A stretch of 64,000 nt of DNA from Saprospiraceae bacterium (GCA_016706365.1 JADJJU010000003.1:186001-250000), one strand, 5' to 3'. Positions 9,423 to 18,565 are shown, counted from the first letter of the stretch. Numbers and translations: made by a program. Notes: generated by a model from the sequence alone, not told the origin.

Positions 9423-11771
9423 TTACAGCTTGATGAATTTCATTATTCTCCCATTTACTCTTAAAAAGTAAACTCCGGAAAGCAGATGTCCCACATTTAT
9501 TTTCCGATCTGCCACATTCACTATCTGAATCATTTTACCATACGCATTATATATTTCGCCATTGATTGAGGGGCTTTGAATGTCGTGTTTTATGTAAAGA
9601 ACATCTCTAACAGGATTTGGGTATATGCTTACATTTACTTCATCTTTCAGATCTTTGGTTGCAATCGTCAGTTCATTGTTGGCATTGAACGTGGCATCCT
9701 GAATCACAAAATCACCTGTTCCATTAGGCACTCTTGCAAGGCCTTTATTAGTTTGTTGTGCTCCGAATATTACCTGATCTACCAAATTTCTTTGAGGGTT
9801 GGAAAGCGTCACTGATTCTCCATCGACAGAGATTTTCCAGGAGGCATGGAATTCCCCTTCATCCTCTTCGTCATCGGCCCAAACGATCAGATATTCATTA
9901 GCAGCAATGACGGTTGCTTCAGGGAATTGCCATTTAATGACATTCGTTGCATTATCACTGAGATAAAATCCACTCAGGTCAACTTCAAAATCATTGTTGT
10001 TGTATAATTCTACCCAGTCTTCATTATCACCCGCTTCATCTGTTTGACCCGACGTGTTTTGTGCTAGTACTTCGTTAATGACCACGCCATTTTCAGCTGA
10101 GGTGATGGCAACAGTATAGACAAAAATATCATGCTCTGCACCAGCTGGAAGGTAAGAAGCAGATTTTGCAGTATTATCGGCAATAGCTTCTACATAGTAA
10201 CGCATAAGCGTATTTCCGGGATATCCCGGTATTTCCGCTCCATATACTCCATCACCGGCCATTTCATCATAGCTCAGTCCGTCATCCAGCATTTCAACTT
10301 TACTGAAGTTTCCTACCAGACCAGCTGCATAATACAAGTATACCTGACTGATTCCGTTAGCGGAATTAATATCAGCTTTCACAGTTACTGCTTCATTTTC
10401 AGCAGGAGCAGCGTACTCTTCCTGCTCTGAATTATAGAATTTTGCTGAAGAAATAACAGGTGCTTCTTGTGCTACTTCAGCATTTGATAAAAGGAAATTC
10501 CTTCTGGAGCTCACAAAATTCTTTAGTGCAGGAACACTGTTCGTGTACTGAGTCGTGGTATACAATTTTTTTGTGTCCGTCGCAACGTGACTGCTGATCT
10601 GAGAATGAAGCTGGTCTACCAGAGCATTTGCATTTTCAACAGTGAATGATTCCCCGAGAATTGTCCTGTAATGAGCCAGGTATCTCTGTCTCCATTCAGG
10701 AATATTCAATAATTTATTCAACAAAGGATAATTTACATTGCTCACATTCTTAAATGGCCCCCAATTGGTGCTCGTTGCAGCATTGGTCACGAATGTTGAG
10801 TTGCCATCATATTCCAGTGGAGTGGTCCTTCCTGTTTCAGGTTCATAGTAAAGCATGTAATCCATTTTTCCTTTCATGAGATAACTATCATCATCCGTAA
10901 AGATATTTTCACAAGCCAGAAACCATAGTGCTTTATCCACATCTATGGCTGCTTTTACTTCATCCGTATTTGTTGAATTTGCTCTGCTGAGCGTTTCAAA
11001 TGCATCAATCATTTTTTGCCAGGGATTGTCTACCACATCATTCGATTTGAGGTCATAATATTTCTGGTATTCCGCAGTGTCCTGGCCCAGGTAATTCATT
11101 CCTGCAGTACCGTCACCCCAGCCACCGAAGGGCACTCCGGTTTCTTCTACAGTGGCTCGAAATCGTGCACCGTCATTGCTCATAAACCACTCATCCAGAA
11201 ATGTTTTATCTACAGATTGAATATTCGTATAGATTCCCCAATCTTCGCCATTTAAATATACTCTGACGTAATTTGCTTTGGCAATGGGTGTATATTTCCT
11301 CGCCATATGCCCATACATCACTTCTCTCATGAAACTGGCATCCTGATGGGCGTTATTGAATTTCAGGTTCTTATATCCTCCAACTACCTGATCCTCTTCT
11401 ATAAAATCCATCTCAACAGCAAAGGATTTCTTTGGGGAATTTCCAATTTGCATATATGATGTATTTCCTCTGAAGCGCACCCCTACATTTTGGTAAGTAT
11501 GTCCTTCCAAAGTCAGTGATGCAGGAATATTTGTTTCCGACGCATAATTGGCCGTCATCAGTGCCCAGTAATTTGGTTGCTCAAAATCAAGCCTTATCTC
11601 TCTGATAGTTTCCAGATGATAAAATCCCTCAGGAGCAACCCCTCCCGTAAACAGAATTCTCTTATCTGCCGAATAATGCATTTCTGAAGGTAGACTTTGG
11701 CCGGATAAGCCATTGACAATCAGGTGGAAAATGATAAACATGAACAACACGGTGGAAGTAAAACTGGACAT
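9423..11771 (-). CDS. Secreted CotH-kinase family protein with lamin-tail and T9SS sorting domains
   Basis: 782 residues. A signal peptide (to about residue 25, GLSGQ) precedes a CotH domain (about 40-430) with VGVRFRGNTSYMQIGNSPKK, the usual beta-strand/lysine region, and a TTPLEYDGNSTF segment near the metal-binding site. A beta-sandwich region follows. A lamin-tail domain (about 545-670) comes next, marked by VVINEVLAQN and EDWVELYNNNDFEVDLSGFY. A type IX sorting tail (SIYPNPVRDVLYI, LSGVYFLRV) ends the chain. CotH proteins are atypical protein kinases in spore-forming bacteria; in Bacteroidota they are secreted and their substrate is not established. It should act on the cell surface or outside the cell. 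Confidence 0.88.
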   Translation of the reverse strand: MSSFTSTVLFMFIIFHLIVNGLSGQSLPSEMHYSADKRILFTGGVAPEGFYHLETIREIRLDFEQPNYWALMTANYASETNIPASLTLEGHTYQNVGVRFRGNTSYMQIGNSPKKSFAVEMDFIEEDQVVGGYKNLKFNNAHQDASFMREVMYGHMARKYTPIAKANYVRVYLNGEDWGIYTNIQSVDKTFLDEWFMSNDGARFRATVEETGVPFGGWGDGTAGMNYLGQDTAEYQKYYDLKSNDVVDNPWQKMIDAFETLSRANSTNTDEVKAAIDVDKALWFLACENIFTDDDSYLMKGKMDYMLYYEPETGRTTPLEYDGNSTFVTNAATSTNWGPFKNVSNVNYPLLNKLLNIPEWRQRYLAHYRTILGESFTVENANALVDQLHSQISSHVATDTKKLYTTTQYTNSVPALKNFVSSRRNFLLSNAEVAQEAPVISSAKFYNSEQEEYAAPAENEAVTVKADINSANGISQVYLYYAAGLVGNFSKVEMLDDGLSYDEMAGDGVYGAEIPGYPGNTLMRYYVEAIADNTAKSASYLPAGAEHDIFVYTVAITSAENGVVINEVLAQNTSGQTDEAGDNEDWVELYNNNDFEVDLSGFYLSDNATNVIKWQFPEATVIAANEYLIVWADDEEDEGEFHASWKISVDGESVTLSNPQRNLVDQVIFGAQQTNKGLARVPNGTGDFVIQDATFNANNELTIATKDLKDEVNVSIYPNPVRDVLYIKHDIQSPSINGEIYNAYGKMIQIVNVADRKINVGHLLSGVYFLRVNGRIMKFIKL

Positions 11772-11879
11772 ATTGATTTTGGATTTCAGATGTTAGCCAA
11801 ATGTAGGTCAATAATGAATACGCCTCGAAAGTTATTTTTGTTGGACGCTATTCATGGAAAAAAGCTTAATCTGTAATTA

Positions 11880-12080
11880 TATTTTGGGCATGCCCTCGTG
11901 GATATTGCAGCGTCGCCCAATTTGGGCATCTCTGCAATATCCACTTCGGTCGGGCTCTCCATTTTACTTCGCTGATGGCGGAAATTTCTTATTTCATTTC
12001 TATCTATTAAGTGGAGTATTATTTTCGGGAAGCAATCTCCATCAGCTCGTGCTCATTGCGATCCCTCATGCAGTGAGAGT
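11880..12080. repeat. Intergenic element G, copy 1: conserved flanks around a variable hairpin
   Basis: It opens with TTTTGGGCATGCCC, followed by a 13-bp perfect inverted repeat (GTGGATATTGCAG at 11898-11910, CTGCAATATCCAC at 11932-11944) that encloses a smaller palindrome (GCCCAA-T-TTGGGC). It continues with CGGTCGGGCTCTCC and TTTAC, a second inverted repeat (CTGATGG/CCATCAG) and ends in TTGCGATCCCTCATGC. The same flank words recur near 54.53-54.66 kb around a different hairpin. It fills the gap between the CotH gene and the gene at 12197. A 112-codon plus-strand frame here is not credible as a gene. Confidence 0.7.
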
Positions 12081-12196
12081 GCAGAGAATTGTGTATGCAT
12101 TTCATCATGTCGCAATTAGCCCTTCAATTGTCGTTTTTGCACAACACGGTATTGACTCTGTCAGCGTAAGTTTGCATTATCAAAATTATTAAAGTC

Positions 12197-12607
12197 ATGG
12201 AAACATTCAATTTAGAAAAAGATATCATCGTCCATTATATGGATGCAGTTTCTTTTCCTGATGGCGTATTGGAAGCACATCAAAAATTGCATGGACTGGT
12301 CGAATACAATGTTCATCGAAAGTATTTTGGTATTTCCTGGATGGGCCAAAACGCTGAAATCGTGTACAAAGCCGCAGCGGAAGAATTATATTCCGGAGAA
12401 TTTAATAAGCATTTATTACCAACCTTTATCATAAAACAAGGATCTTACATTTTTATAGATATCAAGGATTTTATGCAGAACACAGAAGGTATAGGAGAGG
12501 CCTTTCAGACATTACTCCGAAATGATAATGTTGATCCTCAGGGGGCTTGTATAGAATGGTATCTGGAAGATGATAGCACCTGCAGATGCATGGTTAGAAC
12601 CGTTTAA
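12197..12607 (+). CDS. Conserved hypothetical protein, possibly GyrI-like effector-binding fold
   Basis: 136 residues, cytoplasmic, no membrane segment. The order of alternating beta-strands and helices, with a central KYFGISWM strand, FIIKQGSYIFIDIKDF and a late GACIEWYL-D-C-MV strand, resembles small-molecule-binding SOUL/GyrI-like domains, but no signature residue proves this. It begins the plus-strand run and is followed 37 bases later by the double SRPBCC gene, so the two are probably co-transcribed. I do not assign a function. Confidence 0.6.
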   Translation: METFNLEKDIIVHYMDAVSFPDGVLEAHQKLHGLVEYNVHRKYFGISWMGQNAEIVYKAAAEELYSGEFNKHLLPTFIIKQGSYIFIDIKDFMQNTEGIGEAFQTLLRNDNVDPQGACIEWYLEDDSTCRCMVRTV

Positions 12608-12644
12608 GTATTCCAATTCAAATAAAACGAAAATCTTCAATATT

Positions 12645-13523
12645 ATGTCAACTACCGAAAAAACAATGATAACAGTATCAGCAACTGTGAATGCTCCAAT
12701 CGAAAAAGTATGGAGAGTATGGACATCCCCTGAACATATCACCCAGTGGAATAATGCATCTGATGATTGGTGGACTCCAAGAGCAGAAAATGACTTGCGT
12801 ACAGGAGGAAAGTTTAACTCCAGAATGGAAGCCAGAGACGGATCCTTCGGATTCGATTTCAATGGCACTTATATCTTGGTAGAGCCGCACAAAACCATCG
12901 AGTATGTAATGGAAGATGGACGTGTAGTTTCCATTTCATTTGAGACAGTAGGCAATGAGACTTTGGTTACAGAAATTTTCGAAGCTGAGAGTACCAATAG
13001 TATCGAATTGCAGCAATTTGGCTGGCAGGCCATCATGGACAACTTCAAAAAATATGTAGAGAATTCTTCTGATCTGGAGAAAATTCATTTTGAAATCACT
13101 ATTGATGCTTCTGTTGCAAAAGTGTACGATACAATGCTGGATTCTGTTCATTACACCGCATGGACTGCAGCATTTAATCCGGGATCTTTCTTTGAAGGTT
13201 CCTGGGACACCGGGGCTGATATTCATTTTATAGGGCTGGACGAGCATGGAAATAAGGGAGGCATGGTCAGCAGAATTAAAGAGAATACCCCGAACAAAAA
13301 AGTGATAATAGAGCATCTCGGAATTTTCATTGATGGCAAGCCTGTTACTTCAGGACCTGAAGTGGAAGGCTGGGGAGGCACTTTAGAAGAGTATACTTAT
13401 ATAGATACGGGCGATTCCACACAACTCGAAATCTCAATGGATACAAAACCAGAATACAAGTCCTATTTTATGGAGACCTGGCCTGAAGCGCTGAAGCTAT
13501 TGAAGTCCATTTGTGAGGGATAG
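12645..13523 (+). CDS. Tandem SRPBCC (AHSA1-like) domain protein
   Basis: About 292 residues from the ATG at 12645; the open frame extends further upstream but into the previous gene. It contains two START/Bet v1-like domains. The first (about residues 7-140) starts ITVSATVNAPIEKVWRVWTS and has PEHITQWNNASDDW. The second (about 150-290) starts IHFEITIDASVAKVYDTML. Each carries the usual pattern of N-terminal strand, two short helices, a beta-sheet and a long C-terminal helix (QFGWQAIMDNFKKYV; TWPEALKLLKSI). AHSA1-like proteins bind hydrophobic ligands or proteins; the specific role is unknown. Fusion of two such domains is common in Bacteroidota. Confidence 0.85.
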   Translation: MSTTEKTMITVSATVNAPIEKVWRVWTSPEHITQWNNASDDWWTPRAENDLRTGGKFNSRMEARDGSFGFDFNGTYILVEPHKTIEYVMEDGRVVSISFETVGNETLVTEIFEAESTNSIELQQFGWQAIMDNFKKYVENSSDLEKIHFEITIDASVAKVYDTMLDSVHYTAWTAAFNPGSFFEGSWDTGADIHFIGLDEHGNKGGMVSRIKENTPNKKVIIEHLGIFIDGKPVTSGPEVEGWGGTLEEYTYIDTGDSTQLEISMDTKPEYKSYFMETWPEALKLLKSICEG

Positions 13524-13538
13524 TTTCTCACACCCATC

Positions 13539-13630
13539 GCTTCCCGTAGCTTCCAGCTACGGTACTCTCACTCACACTTGGGCAAGCAGGAATGGACTTC
13601 TACGGTTGTAGCTGAAAGCTACTCTGAGCA
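13539..13630 (+). repeat. Dispersed two-hairpin repeat D, copy 1
   Basis: A roughly 92-bp unit. Hairpin A is CCGTAGC-TTCCA-GCTACGG, followed by ACTCTCACTCACAC, then ACTTCTA and hairpin B (GTAGCT-GAA-AGCTAC), ending CTCTGAGCA. It is closely similar to the unit 116 bases further on and to inverted copies near 60.9 and 63.9 kb. Confidence 0.75.
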
Positions 13631-13654
13631 ATATGGGTCGGAGATGGCTGTTTC

Positions 13655-13745
13655 GCTTCCCGTAGCTTCCAGCTACGGGACTCTCACTCACACTTGGGCA
13701 AGCAGGAATGAACTTCTAAGGTCGTAGCGGAAAGCTACTCTGAGC
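13655..13745 (+). repeat. Dispersed two-hairpin repeat D, copy 2
   Basis: The direct neighbour of copy 1, with only a few differences (for example GTCGTAGCGGAAAGCTAC in hairpin B). It forms a tandem pair in the gap between the two SRPBCC genes. Confidence 0.75.
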
Positions 13746-13771
13746 CTTTGGCTTCGTTAATGGATGCTCAA

Positions 13772-13931
13772 TCGTAATCGCGAGGTTCGTTCCTCACTGC
13801 GCGACCTGAGGTTCGTAATTCATAATTGGCTGTTCATCTGGCTGTTAATGCTTTAACGCTTCAACGCTTTAACGCTTTAACGAGGCTGTTCAATTCGTAA
13901 TCGCGAGGTTCGTTCCTCACTGCGCGACCTG
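13772..13931 (+). repeat. Pair of identical 37-bp repeats flanking an 8-mer tract
   Basis: The 37-bp sequence starting TCGTAATCGCGAGG occurs identically at 13772-13808 and 13895-13931. It can fold (TCGCG...CGCGA outside, GAGG...CCTC inside). Between the copies are imperfect 8-bp units of the form CGCTTTAA / CGCTTCAA (about 13847-13882) and several GGCTGTT words. The copies sit immediately upstream of the SRPBCC gene at 13970. Confidence 0.7.
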
Positions 13932-13969
13932 CGGATCATAAATCAAAATAACCCTAAAAATATTCTATT

Positions 13970-14515
13970 ATGAAAGTCATCAAAATCATCGGCATTGTAA
14001 TTCTAGTCTTAATTGCTCTGCCATTAATCGTTGCCATTTTTGTCCCAAAATCTTATACAGTAAGTGTTTCTGAAACCATTAATGTTCCCAAACAACAGGT
14101 GTATGACTATGTCCGAATCCTGGATAATCAGAAAGAATACAGTGTCTGGGTACTTGAAGATCCTAAGCTCCGTCCTGTAATTACCGGAACGGATGGCACT
14201 GTTGGAGCGACACAAAGCTGGAACTCTCAGGTAGACGGTATTGGAGAAGGAGAGCAGGAAATAATTGCACTCACTCCGGATAGGATGGACATTGAACTTA
14301 GGTTCAAAAGACCTATGGAAGGAACTGCTAAAGCTGCAAATATATTTACCGAACTCAACCCAAATCAGACTAAATTGACTACTGAGTTTTACAGTAATGA
14401 TAAGTATCCACTGAACCTGATGTCCTATTTCATGGGTCGAAAATACATAACTGAAGCTTCCACCCAGAATCTTCAAAACATCAAGAAGAACCTTGAAAGA
14501 TTGTCTGCAAATTAA
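13970..14515 (+). CDS. SRPBCC family protein with N-terminal membrane anchor
   Basis: 181 residues. A single hydrophobic N-terminal helix (about residues 5-27, IIGIVILVLIALPLIVAIFV) anchors a polyketide-cyclase/START-like domain (about 33-175, YTVSVSETINVPKQQVYDYV, with WNSQVDGIGEGEQEI in the sheet). The closing helix is ASTQNLQNIKKNLERL. It probably binds a hydrophobic ligand at the membrane. It belongs to the same plus-strand cluster as the double SRPBCC gene, but the repeat-filled 446-bp gap suggests a separate promoter. Confidence 0.82.
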   Translation: MKVIKIIGIVILVLIALPLIVAIFVPKSYTVSVSETINVPKQQVYDYVRILDNQKEYSVWVLEDPKLRPVITGTDGTVGATQSWNSQVDGIGEGEQEIIALTPDRMDIELRFKRPMEGTAKAANIFTELNPNQTKLTTEFYSNDKYPLNLMSYFMGRKYITEASTQNLQNIKKNLERLSAN

Positions 14516-14555
14516 TTTGAATGTAAGCTTTTATTAATCTAAAAAATCAATCATA

Positions 14556-14993
14556 ATGGCCGGTGTAAGCACTTATCTCAATTTTCCACGCAATACGGAA
14601 GAAGTATTTAACTTTTATAGATCAGTATTTGGTGGGGAATTTGATGCCCCAATTAGCAGGTTTCGGGAAGTTCCTCCAATGGAAGGAATGCCCTAATTGC
14701 AGGAAGAAGACCTGGATCTGGTGATGCATGTTTCATTGACAATTTTAAGAGGACATCAGATAATGGGAACTGATGCACCGGAATCTATGGGTTTCAAAGT
14801 AAATATGGGAAACAATGTTTACATCAATCTTAACCCTGACACAAGAGCTGAGACTAAAGCCTTATTCGACAAATTATCCTCCGGTGGCCAGGTTACCATG
14901 GAACTAGCTGATATGTTTTGGGGAGATTACTATGGAAAATGCACCGATAAATTTGGTGTACAATGGATGTTTTCCTGCACAGAACCAGCGTAG
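14556..14993 (+). pseudogene. VOC/PhnB-like protein interrupted by an in-frame stop
   Basis: The ATG at 14556 opens MAGVSTYLNFPRNTEEVFNF, the typical start of a small VOC (glyoxalase-fold, 3-demethylubiquinone methyltransferase-like) protein. A TAA at 14694-14696 stops it after 46 residues. The same frame continues without any shift (LQEEDLDLVMHVSL... FGVQWMFSCTEP) to 14993 and completes the 145-residue domain, including the EDLDLVMH strand and the FWGDYYGKCTDKFGVQW motif. One base change (CAA to TAA would fit) explains it. It is either a recent nonsense mutation or a base-call error; re-initiation downstream would give a truncated fold. Confidence 0.8.
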
Positions 14994-15112
14994 AAAATTT
15001 CATGTGTAACGCTTCAGCAGATCATCAGATTTATAACGTATTTTATGTATTTCTCTAATAAATACTAATAATTGAAAGGTTCTTGGCTGTTCCAAATCTG
15101 AAAATACTGAAA

Positions 15113-15141
15113 TCTGAAGTCTGAAATCTGAAATCTGTTTT
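15113..15141 (+). repeat. Short AATCTGA heptanucleotide tract
   Basis: Four imperfect copies of a 7-bp unit (CTGAAAT/CTGAAGT) upstream of the double VOC gene. The same unit recurs around 59.6-59.85 kb. Confidence 0.6.
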
Positions 15142-15175
15142 AATTTTTTTTCATTTCACTCAAATCACAATTATC

Positions 15176-16024
15176 ATGACCAACCCCATCTATCCCTGTA
15201 TTTGGTTTGACAATCAAGCACATGAAGCTGCTGAATTTTATTGTTCGGTTTTTAATAAAAGCAAGATCACTGAAGATAACCCCATGCTTACTAGATTCGA
15301 GTCATCCGGTCAAAAATTTATGTGTCTGAACGGTGGGCCAAAATTCACTCCAAATACTTCCATTTCGTTTTTCGTTGTCTGTGATGATGATGCTGAATGC
15401 GATTCAGCCTGGGATAAATTGTCAGAAGGAGGAAATGTCTTAATGCCGCTGGATAAATATGACTGGAGCGAAAAATATGGCTGGATTCAGGACAAATTTG
15501 GAGTGAGCTGGCAATTATCTGTCGGCAAACTGGAAGATGTGGGACAGAAATTCACTCCCTCTTTTCTATTTGCCAACGAACAAAATGGAAATGCTGAGAA
15601 GGCTATTGAAACTTATACTTCTATCTTCAAGGGTTCATCTGTTGTGGGCATCTTGAGATACGGGCAGGACAGAGAAGAACCTGAGAATAATATTGCACAT
15701 GCCCAATTTCATCTTGGTGACAATGTGTTTATGATCATGGACAGTTCCCGGGATCATCAATCAGGTTTCAATGAAGGAATTTCGCTGGTAATAGAATGTG
15801 ATACTCAGGGAGAGATAGACTATTACTGGCAAAAATTTACAGAGGGAGGCGAGGAAAGTATGTGCGGATGGCTCAAAGACAGATATGGTGTTTCCTGGCA
15901 AATTGTACCCACGATACTGGGAAAATTGGTCCAGGATCCGGAAAAATCGCAGGCAGTTATTAAAGCTTTCATGCAAATGCGTAAGTTTGACATCGAAAAG
16001 CTATTACACGCCCATGAATCATGA
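15176..16024 (+). CDS. Tandem VOC (PhnB/3-demethylubiquinone methyltransferase-like) protein
   Basis: 282 residues with two glyoxalase-fold modules. Module 1 (about residues 3-118) has IYPCIWFDNQAHEAAEFYCSVF and DKYDWSEKYGWIQDKFGVSWQ. Module 2 (about 124-265) has TPSFLFANEQNGNAEKAIETY and WLKDRYGVSWQIVP. These are the hallmarks of the PF06983 family. Despite the historical name, members lack a methyltransferase fold and most are of unknown function, some linked to resistance or detoxification. It overlaps the following MATE gene by 11 bases, indicating translational coupling. Confidence 0.85.
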   Translation: MTNPIYPCIWFDNQAHEAAEFYCSVFNKSKITEDNPMLTRFESSGQKFMCLNGGPKFTPNTSISFFVVCDDDAECDSAWDKLSEGGNVLMPLDKYDWSEKYGWIQDKFGVSWQLSVGKLEDVGQKFTPSFLFANEQNGNAEKAIETYTSIFKGSSVVGILRYGQDREEPENNIAHAQFHLGDNVFMIMDSSRDHQSGFNEGISLVIECDTQGEIDYYWQKFTEGGEESMCGWLKDRYGVSWQIVPTILGKLVQDPEKSQAVIKAFMQMRKFDIEKLLHAHES

Positions 16025-17450
16025 CCCTTCTGATCCAAATTCAACCGCCCGGCCTTTAGATGAGAAGCTTTCTATTTGGGAACAACTCAAGGAAGCCATC
16101 AAAGGCACTGAATCGGATTATACAAAAATTGATCTGAAGAAAGCTATATTTCTGCTTGCCATTCCGATGATATTGGAATTGGTAATGGAATCCACATTTG
16201 CTGTAGTTGACATTTATTTTGTTGGGAAATTAGGCCCATCGGCTGTCGCTACTGTTGGTCTGACAGAGACCTATTTATTCCTTCTGTATTCACTGGCCAT
16301 GGGACTGGCTACAGCTGTCACAGCTATTATTGCCCGAAGAATAGGAGAGAAGAAAATGGGAGATGCCGGGGTAAGTGCAGTTCAGGCAATTTTCCTGGGA
16401 TTGATAGCTTCTGTTCCTTTTGCCATCGCAGGAATATTCTTCTCTAAAGAATTACTAGCTCTGATGGGGGCGGATCAATGGGTTATCGATGAGGGTTATA
16501 AGTATACCCAATGGATGTTGGGTGGGAATGCAGTAATCATTCTCTTATTTGTAATCAATGCTATTTATCGTGGAGCAGGAGACGCTGCTATTGCCATGAG
16601 AGTCTTGTGGATTGCCAACGGGATAAATATCATCCTCGATCCAATTCTAATTTTTGGATGGGGATTCATCCCGGCTATTGGGATTGAAGGTGCAGCAATT
16701 GCGACGACTATCGGAAGGGGAGTAGGAGTTCTGATTCAACTTTGGTTACTATTTAAAGGCGGGAAACATATTCAGGTTTTCATGTCTCAGGTGTATTGGG
16801 ACGCGAAAGTCATGATCAAAATTCTTAAAACTTCTTTGGGTGGAATTGGACAGATGCTGATCGGTATGACCTCCTGGATTTTTATAATACGAATACTGGC
16901 AGATTTGGGGAGTGAGGCTGTGGCCGGGTCCACAATTGCACTAAGGATTATGATGTTTACCCTGATGCCGGCCTGGGGTTTTTCCAATGCCGCAGCAACA
17001 CTTGTAGGTCAGAATCTGGGCGCAGGTGATCCCAAAAGAGCAGAATCTGCTGTATGGAAAATTGGAGGCTACAATATGATTTTCCTTATTGCTGTATCTA
17101 TAGTGTATTTTTTCTGGAATGTACAGTTAATGGAGATTTTTACTGATGATCCGAAAGTCATAGAAATCGGTGCATATTGGATTGAAATCTTATCATATTC
17201 ATATTTTGTATACGGCTGGTGGATGGTTTCTTCGCAGGCTTTTAATGGCGCAGGAGATACGAAGACACCTACATATATCAATTTTGTTTTCTTTTGGCTC
17301 ATCCAGATTCCGCTCTGCTATTACCTGGCTATCCAAATGGGGTATGAACATGCAGGAGTCTTTTGGGCGGTGTTTATTTCTGAGACTTCAGTAGGGCTTT
17401 TCACGCTTTGGTTGTTTACGAGGGGGAGCTGGAAGAAGATGGTGGTCTGA
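16014..17450 (+). CDS. MATE family multidrug/cation antiporter
   Basis: About 478 residues with twelve predicted helices arranged as two MatE halves. After a hydrophilic lead (NHDPSDPNSTARPLDEKLSI) come AIFLLAIPMILELVMESTFAVVDIYFVGKLGPSAVATVGLT, the usual first-half signature, and GIGQMLIGMTSWIFIIRILA opening the second half. Residues FNGAGDTKTP near the end are typical. It should export drugs or metabolites in exchange for sodium or protons. I placed the start at the ATG at 16014, inside the end of the VOC gene, because the upstream extension has no homology character. Confidence 0.9.
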   Translation: MNHDPSDPNSTARPLDEKLSIWEQLKEAIKGTESDYTKIDLKKAIFLLAIPMILELVMESTFAVVDIYFVGKLGPSAVATVGLTETYLFLLYSLAMGLATAVTAIIARRIGEKKMGDAGVSAVQAIFLGLIASVPFAIAGIFFSKELLALMGADQWVIDEGYKYTQWMLGGNAVIILLFVINAIYRGAGDAAIAMRVLWIANGINIILDPILIFGWGFIPAIGIEGAAIATTIGRGVGVLIQLWLLFKGGKHIQVFMSQVYWDAKVMIKILKTSLGGIGQMLIGMTSWIFIIRILADLGSEAVAGSTIALRIMMFTLMPAWGFSNAAATLVGQNLGAGDPKRAESAVWKIGGYNMIFLIAVSIVYFFWNVQLMEIFTDDPKVIEIGAYWIEILSYSYFVYGWWMVSSQAFNGAGDTKTPTYINFVFFWLIQIPLCYYLAIQMGYEHAGVFWAVFISETSVGLFTLWLFTRGSWKKMVV

Positions 17451-17520
17451 GGAATTTTGGTGCTGTCAATTTATTGGCAGTCATAGAAGTAGGATACCTG
17501 TTCTTGAATGGAAATGGAGT

Positions 17521-17546
17521 AAAAAGCTTGCTAATAAATTAGCAAG
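17521..17546 (-). terminator. Terminator between convergent genes
   Basis: A 9-bp perfect inverted repeat, CTTGCTAAT / ATTAGCAAG, with a 2-base centre. On the minus strand it is followed by CTTTTT, a U-tract. It lies beyond the stop of the minus-strand metallopeptidase-like gene (17584) and may also serve the convergent MATE gene. Confidence 0.6.
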
Positions 17547-17583
17547 ACCAAATTGCGGGAACTGAATTCTAAATTCTTTTAAC

Positions 17584-18498
17584 TTATTTCCCATCCCATT
17601 TCTCCATCACATTTGCCACACTGAAATGTACTTTTTTATTGAGCATATCTGCCAATTCTGTATCATTTAATAATGTTCTCTCAGTTTTCAATGCATCCCA
17701 AAGTTTAATAAATCCTTTTACATTACTGGATTCATAAATATTATCCGAAGCCATATGCCAACGACACTGGTACCAACCATAATTTCTTGGATATTTTTGT
17801 CCGAGCTCATTGTAATAAGTATCCAGATCTTGGAGAGAAATATACTTTAAGTCTGCTGGGTCTGTGTTGTACACAACCATTTTTGGGAATACAGTCAATG
17901 CAGGTAAGAGCTCAGGCTCATTTTCAGCAATGTACACGTGGAGAAATATATTTACAAATAATTCCGCCATCCATTGCCGCTGCATTTTCAAATCCGCCTG
18001 CATATGATACGCATGTCCCAATTCATGAATGGCAAGCAAATCAAAAAAGGGCTCCATACTTAGTTGGTCATCTTTGCCTGTATACGTTTCTCTAATTTGC
18101 TTTGCAAACTCAGCTGGCAATTTGTCTAAAGGCGGCACGAAACTTTTCCAAAAATCATTGTCTTCAGAAGCCACAATCAATGTCTTGTTTCCCAGATAAT
18201 GTGGCATTCCATAGACAGGAAATCCTGTATGATTACTCCAGTCTCCAGGTGACAGAATGAGCAGCGTTACCTCAGGTGTAAACTTGACACGACTTTTGTA
18301 ATATGCATGAACCTTATCGAACTGCCCCGCGATCCTCATTGCTTTTTCTTCTGCGCCTGAACTATAATAAGTTTTGGTTTGATAACCTGTGAGCTGTTTT
18401 AAATCTTCATAGGATTGTGAAAAGGAGATATTAATTGCAAAACTTACAATCAATGCAAGCAGACACATTACGAAGGATGTTTTGAACTGAGTTTTCAT
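17584..18498 (-). CDS. Secreted HEXXH-motif putative metallopeptidase
   Basis: 304 residues with a signal peptide (hydrophobic core MCLLALIVSFAINISFS, cut near SQS). HELGHAYH at about residues 158-165 is a zinc-binding HEXXH site. A glutamate about 18 residues later (QRQWMAELFVN) is spaced as in gluzincin-type peptidases. The rest is a helical domain without a recognised family. It is probably periplasmic or extracellular and may cleave peptides; peptidase activity is inference from the motif. It is followed by a hairpin terminator and preceded by a gap holding the AraC pseudogene. Confidence 0.7.
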   Translation of the reverse strand: MKTQFKTSFVMCLLALIVSFAINISFSQSYEDLKQLTGYQTKTYYSSGAEEKAMRIAGQFDKVHAYYKSRVKFTPEVTLLILSPGDWSNHTGFPVYGMPHYLGNKTLIVASEDNDFWKSFVPPLDKLPAEFAKQIRETYTGKDDQLSMEPFFDLLAIHELGHAYHMQADLKMQRQWMAELFVNIFLHVYIAENEPELLPALTVFPKMVVYNTDPADLKYISLQDLDTYYNELGQKYPRNYGWYQCRWHMASDNIYESSNVKGFIKLWDALKTERTLLNDTELADMLNKKVHFSVANVMEKWDGK

Positions 18499-18565
18499 GA
18501 TAATTATTTTTCAACAAAAGTATGTTGAGAGGAAGGCGGTAACATAGTATAAAATGGACAATTTA

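Noticed and set aside
11854..12192. A 112-codon plus-strand reading frame
   Set aside because: It lies over the hairpins of element G, has no family character or ribosome-binding site, and the sequence is explained by the repeat.
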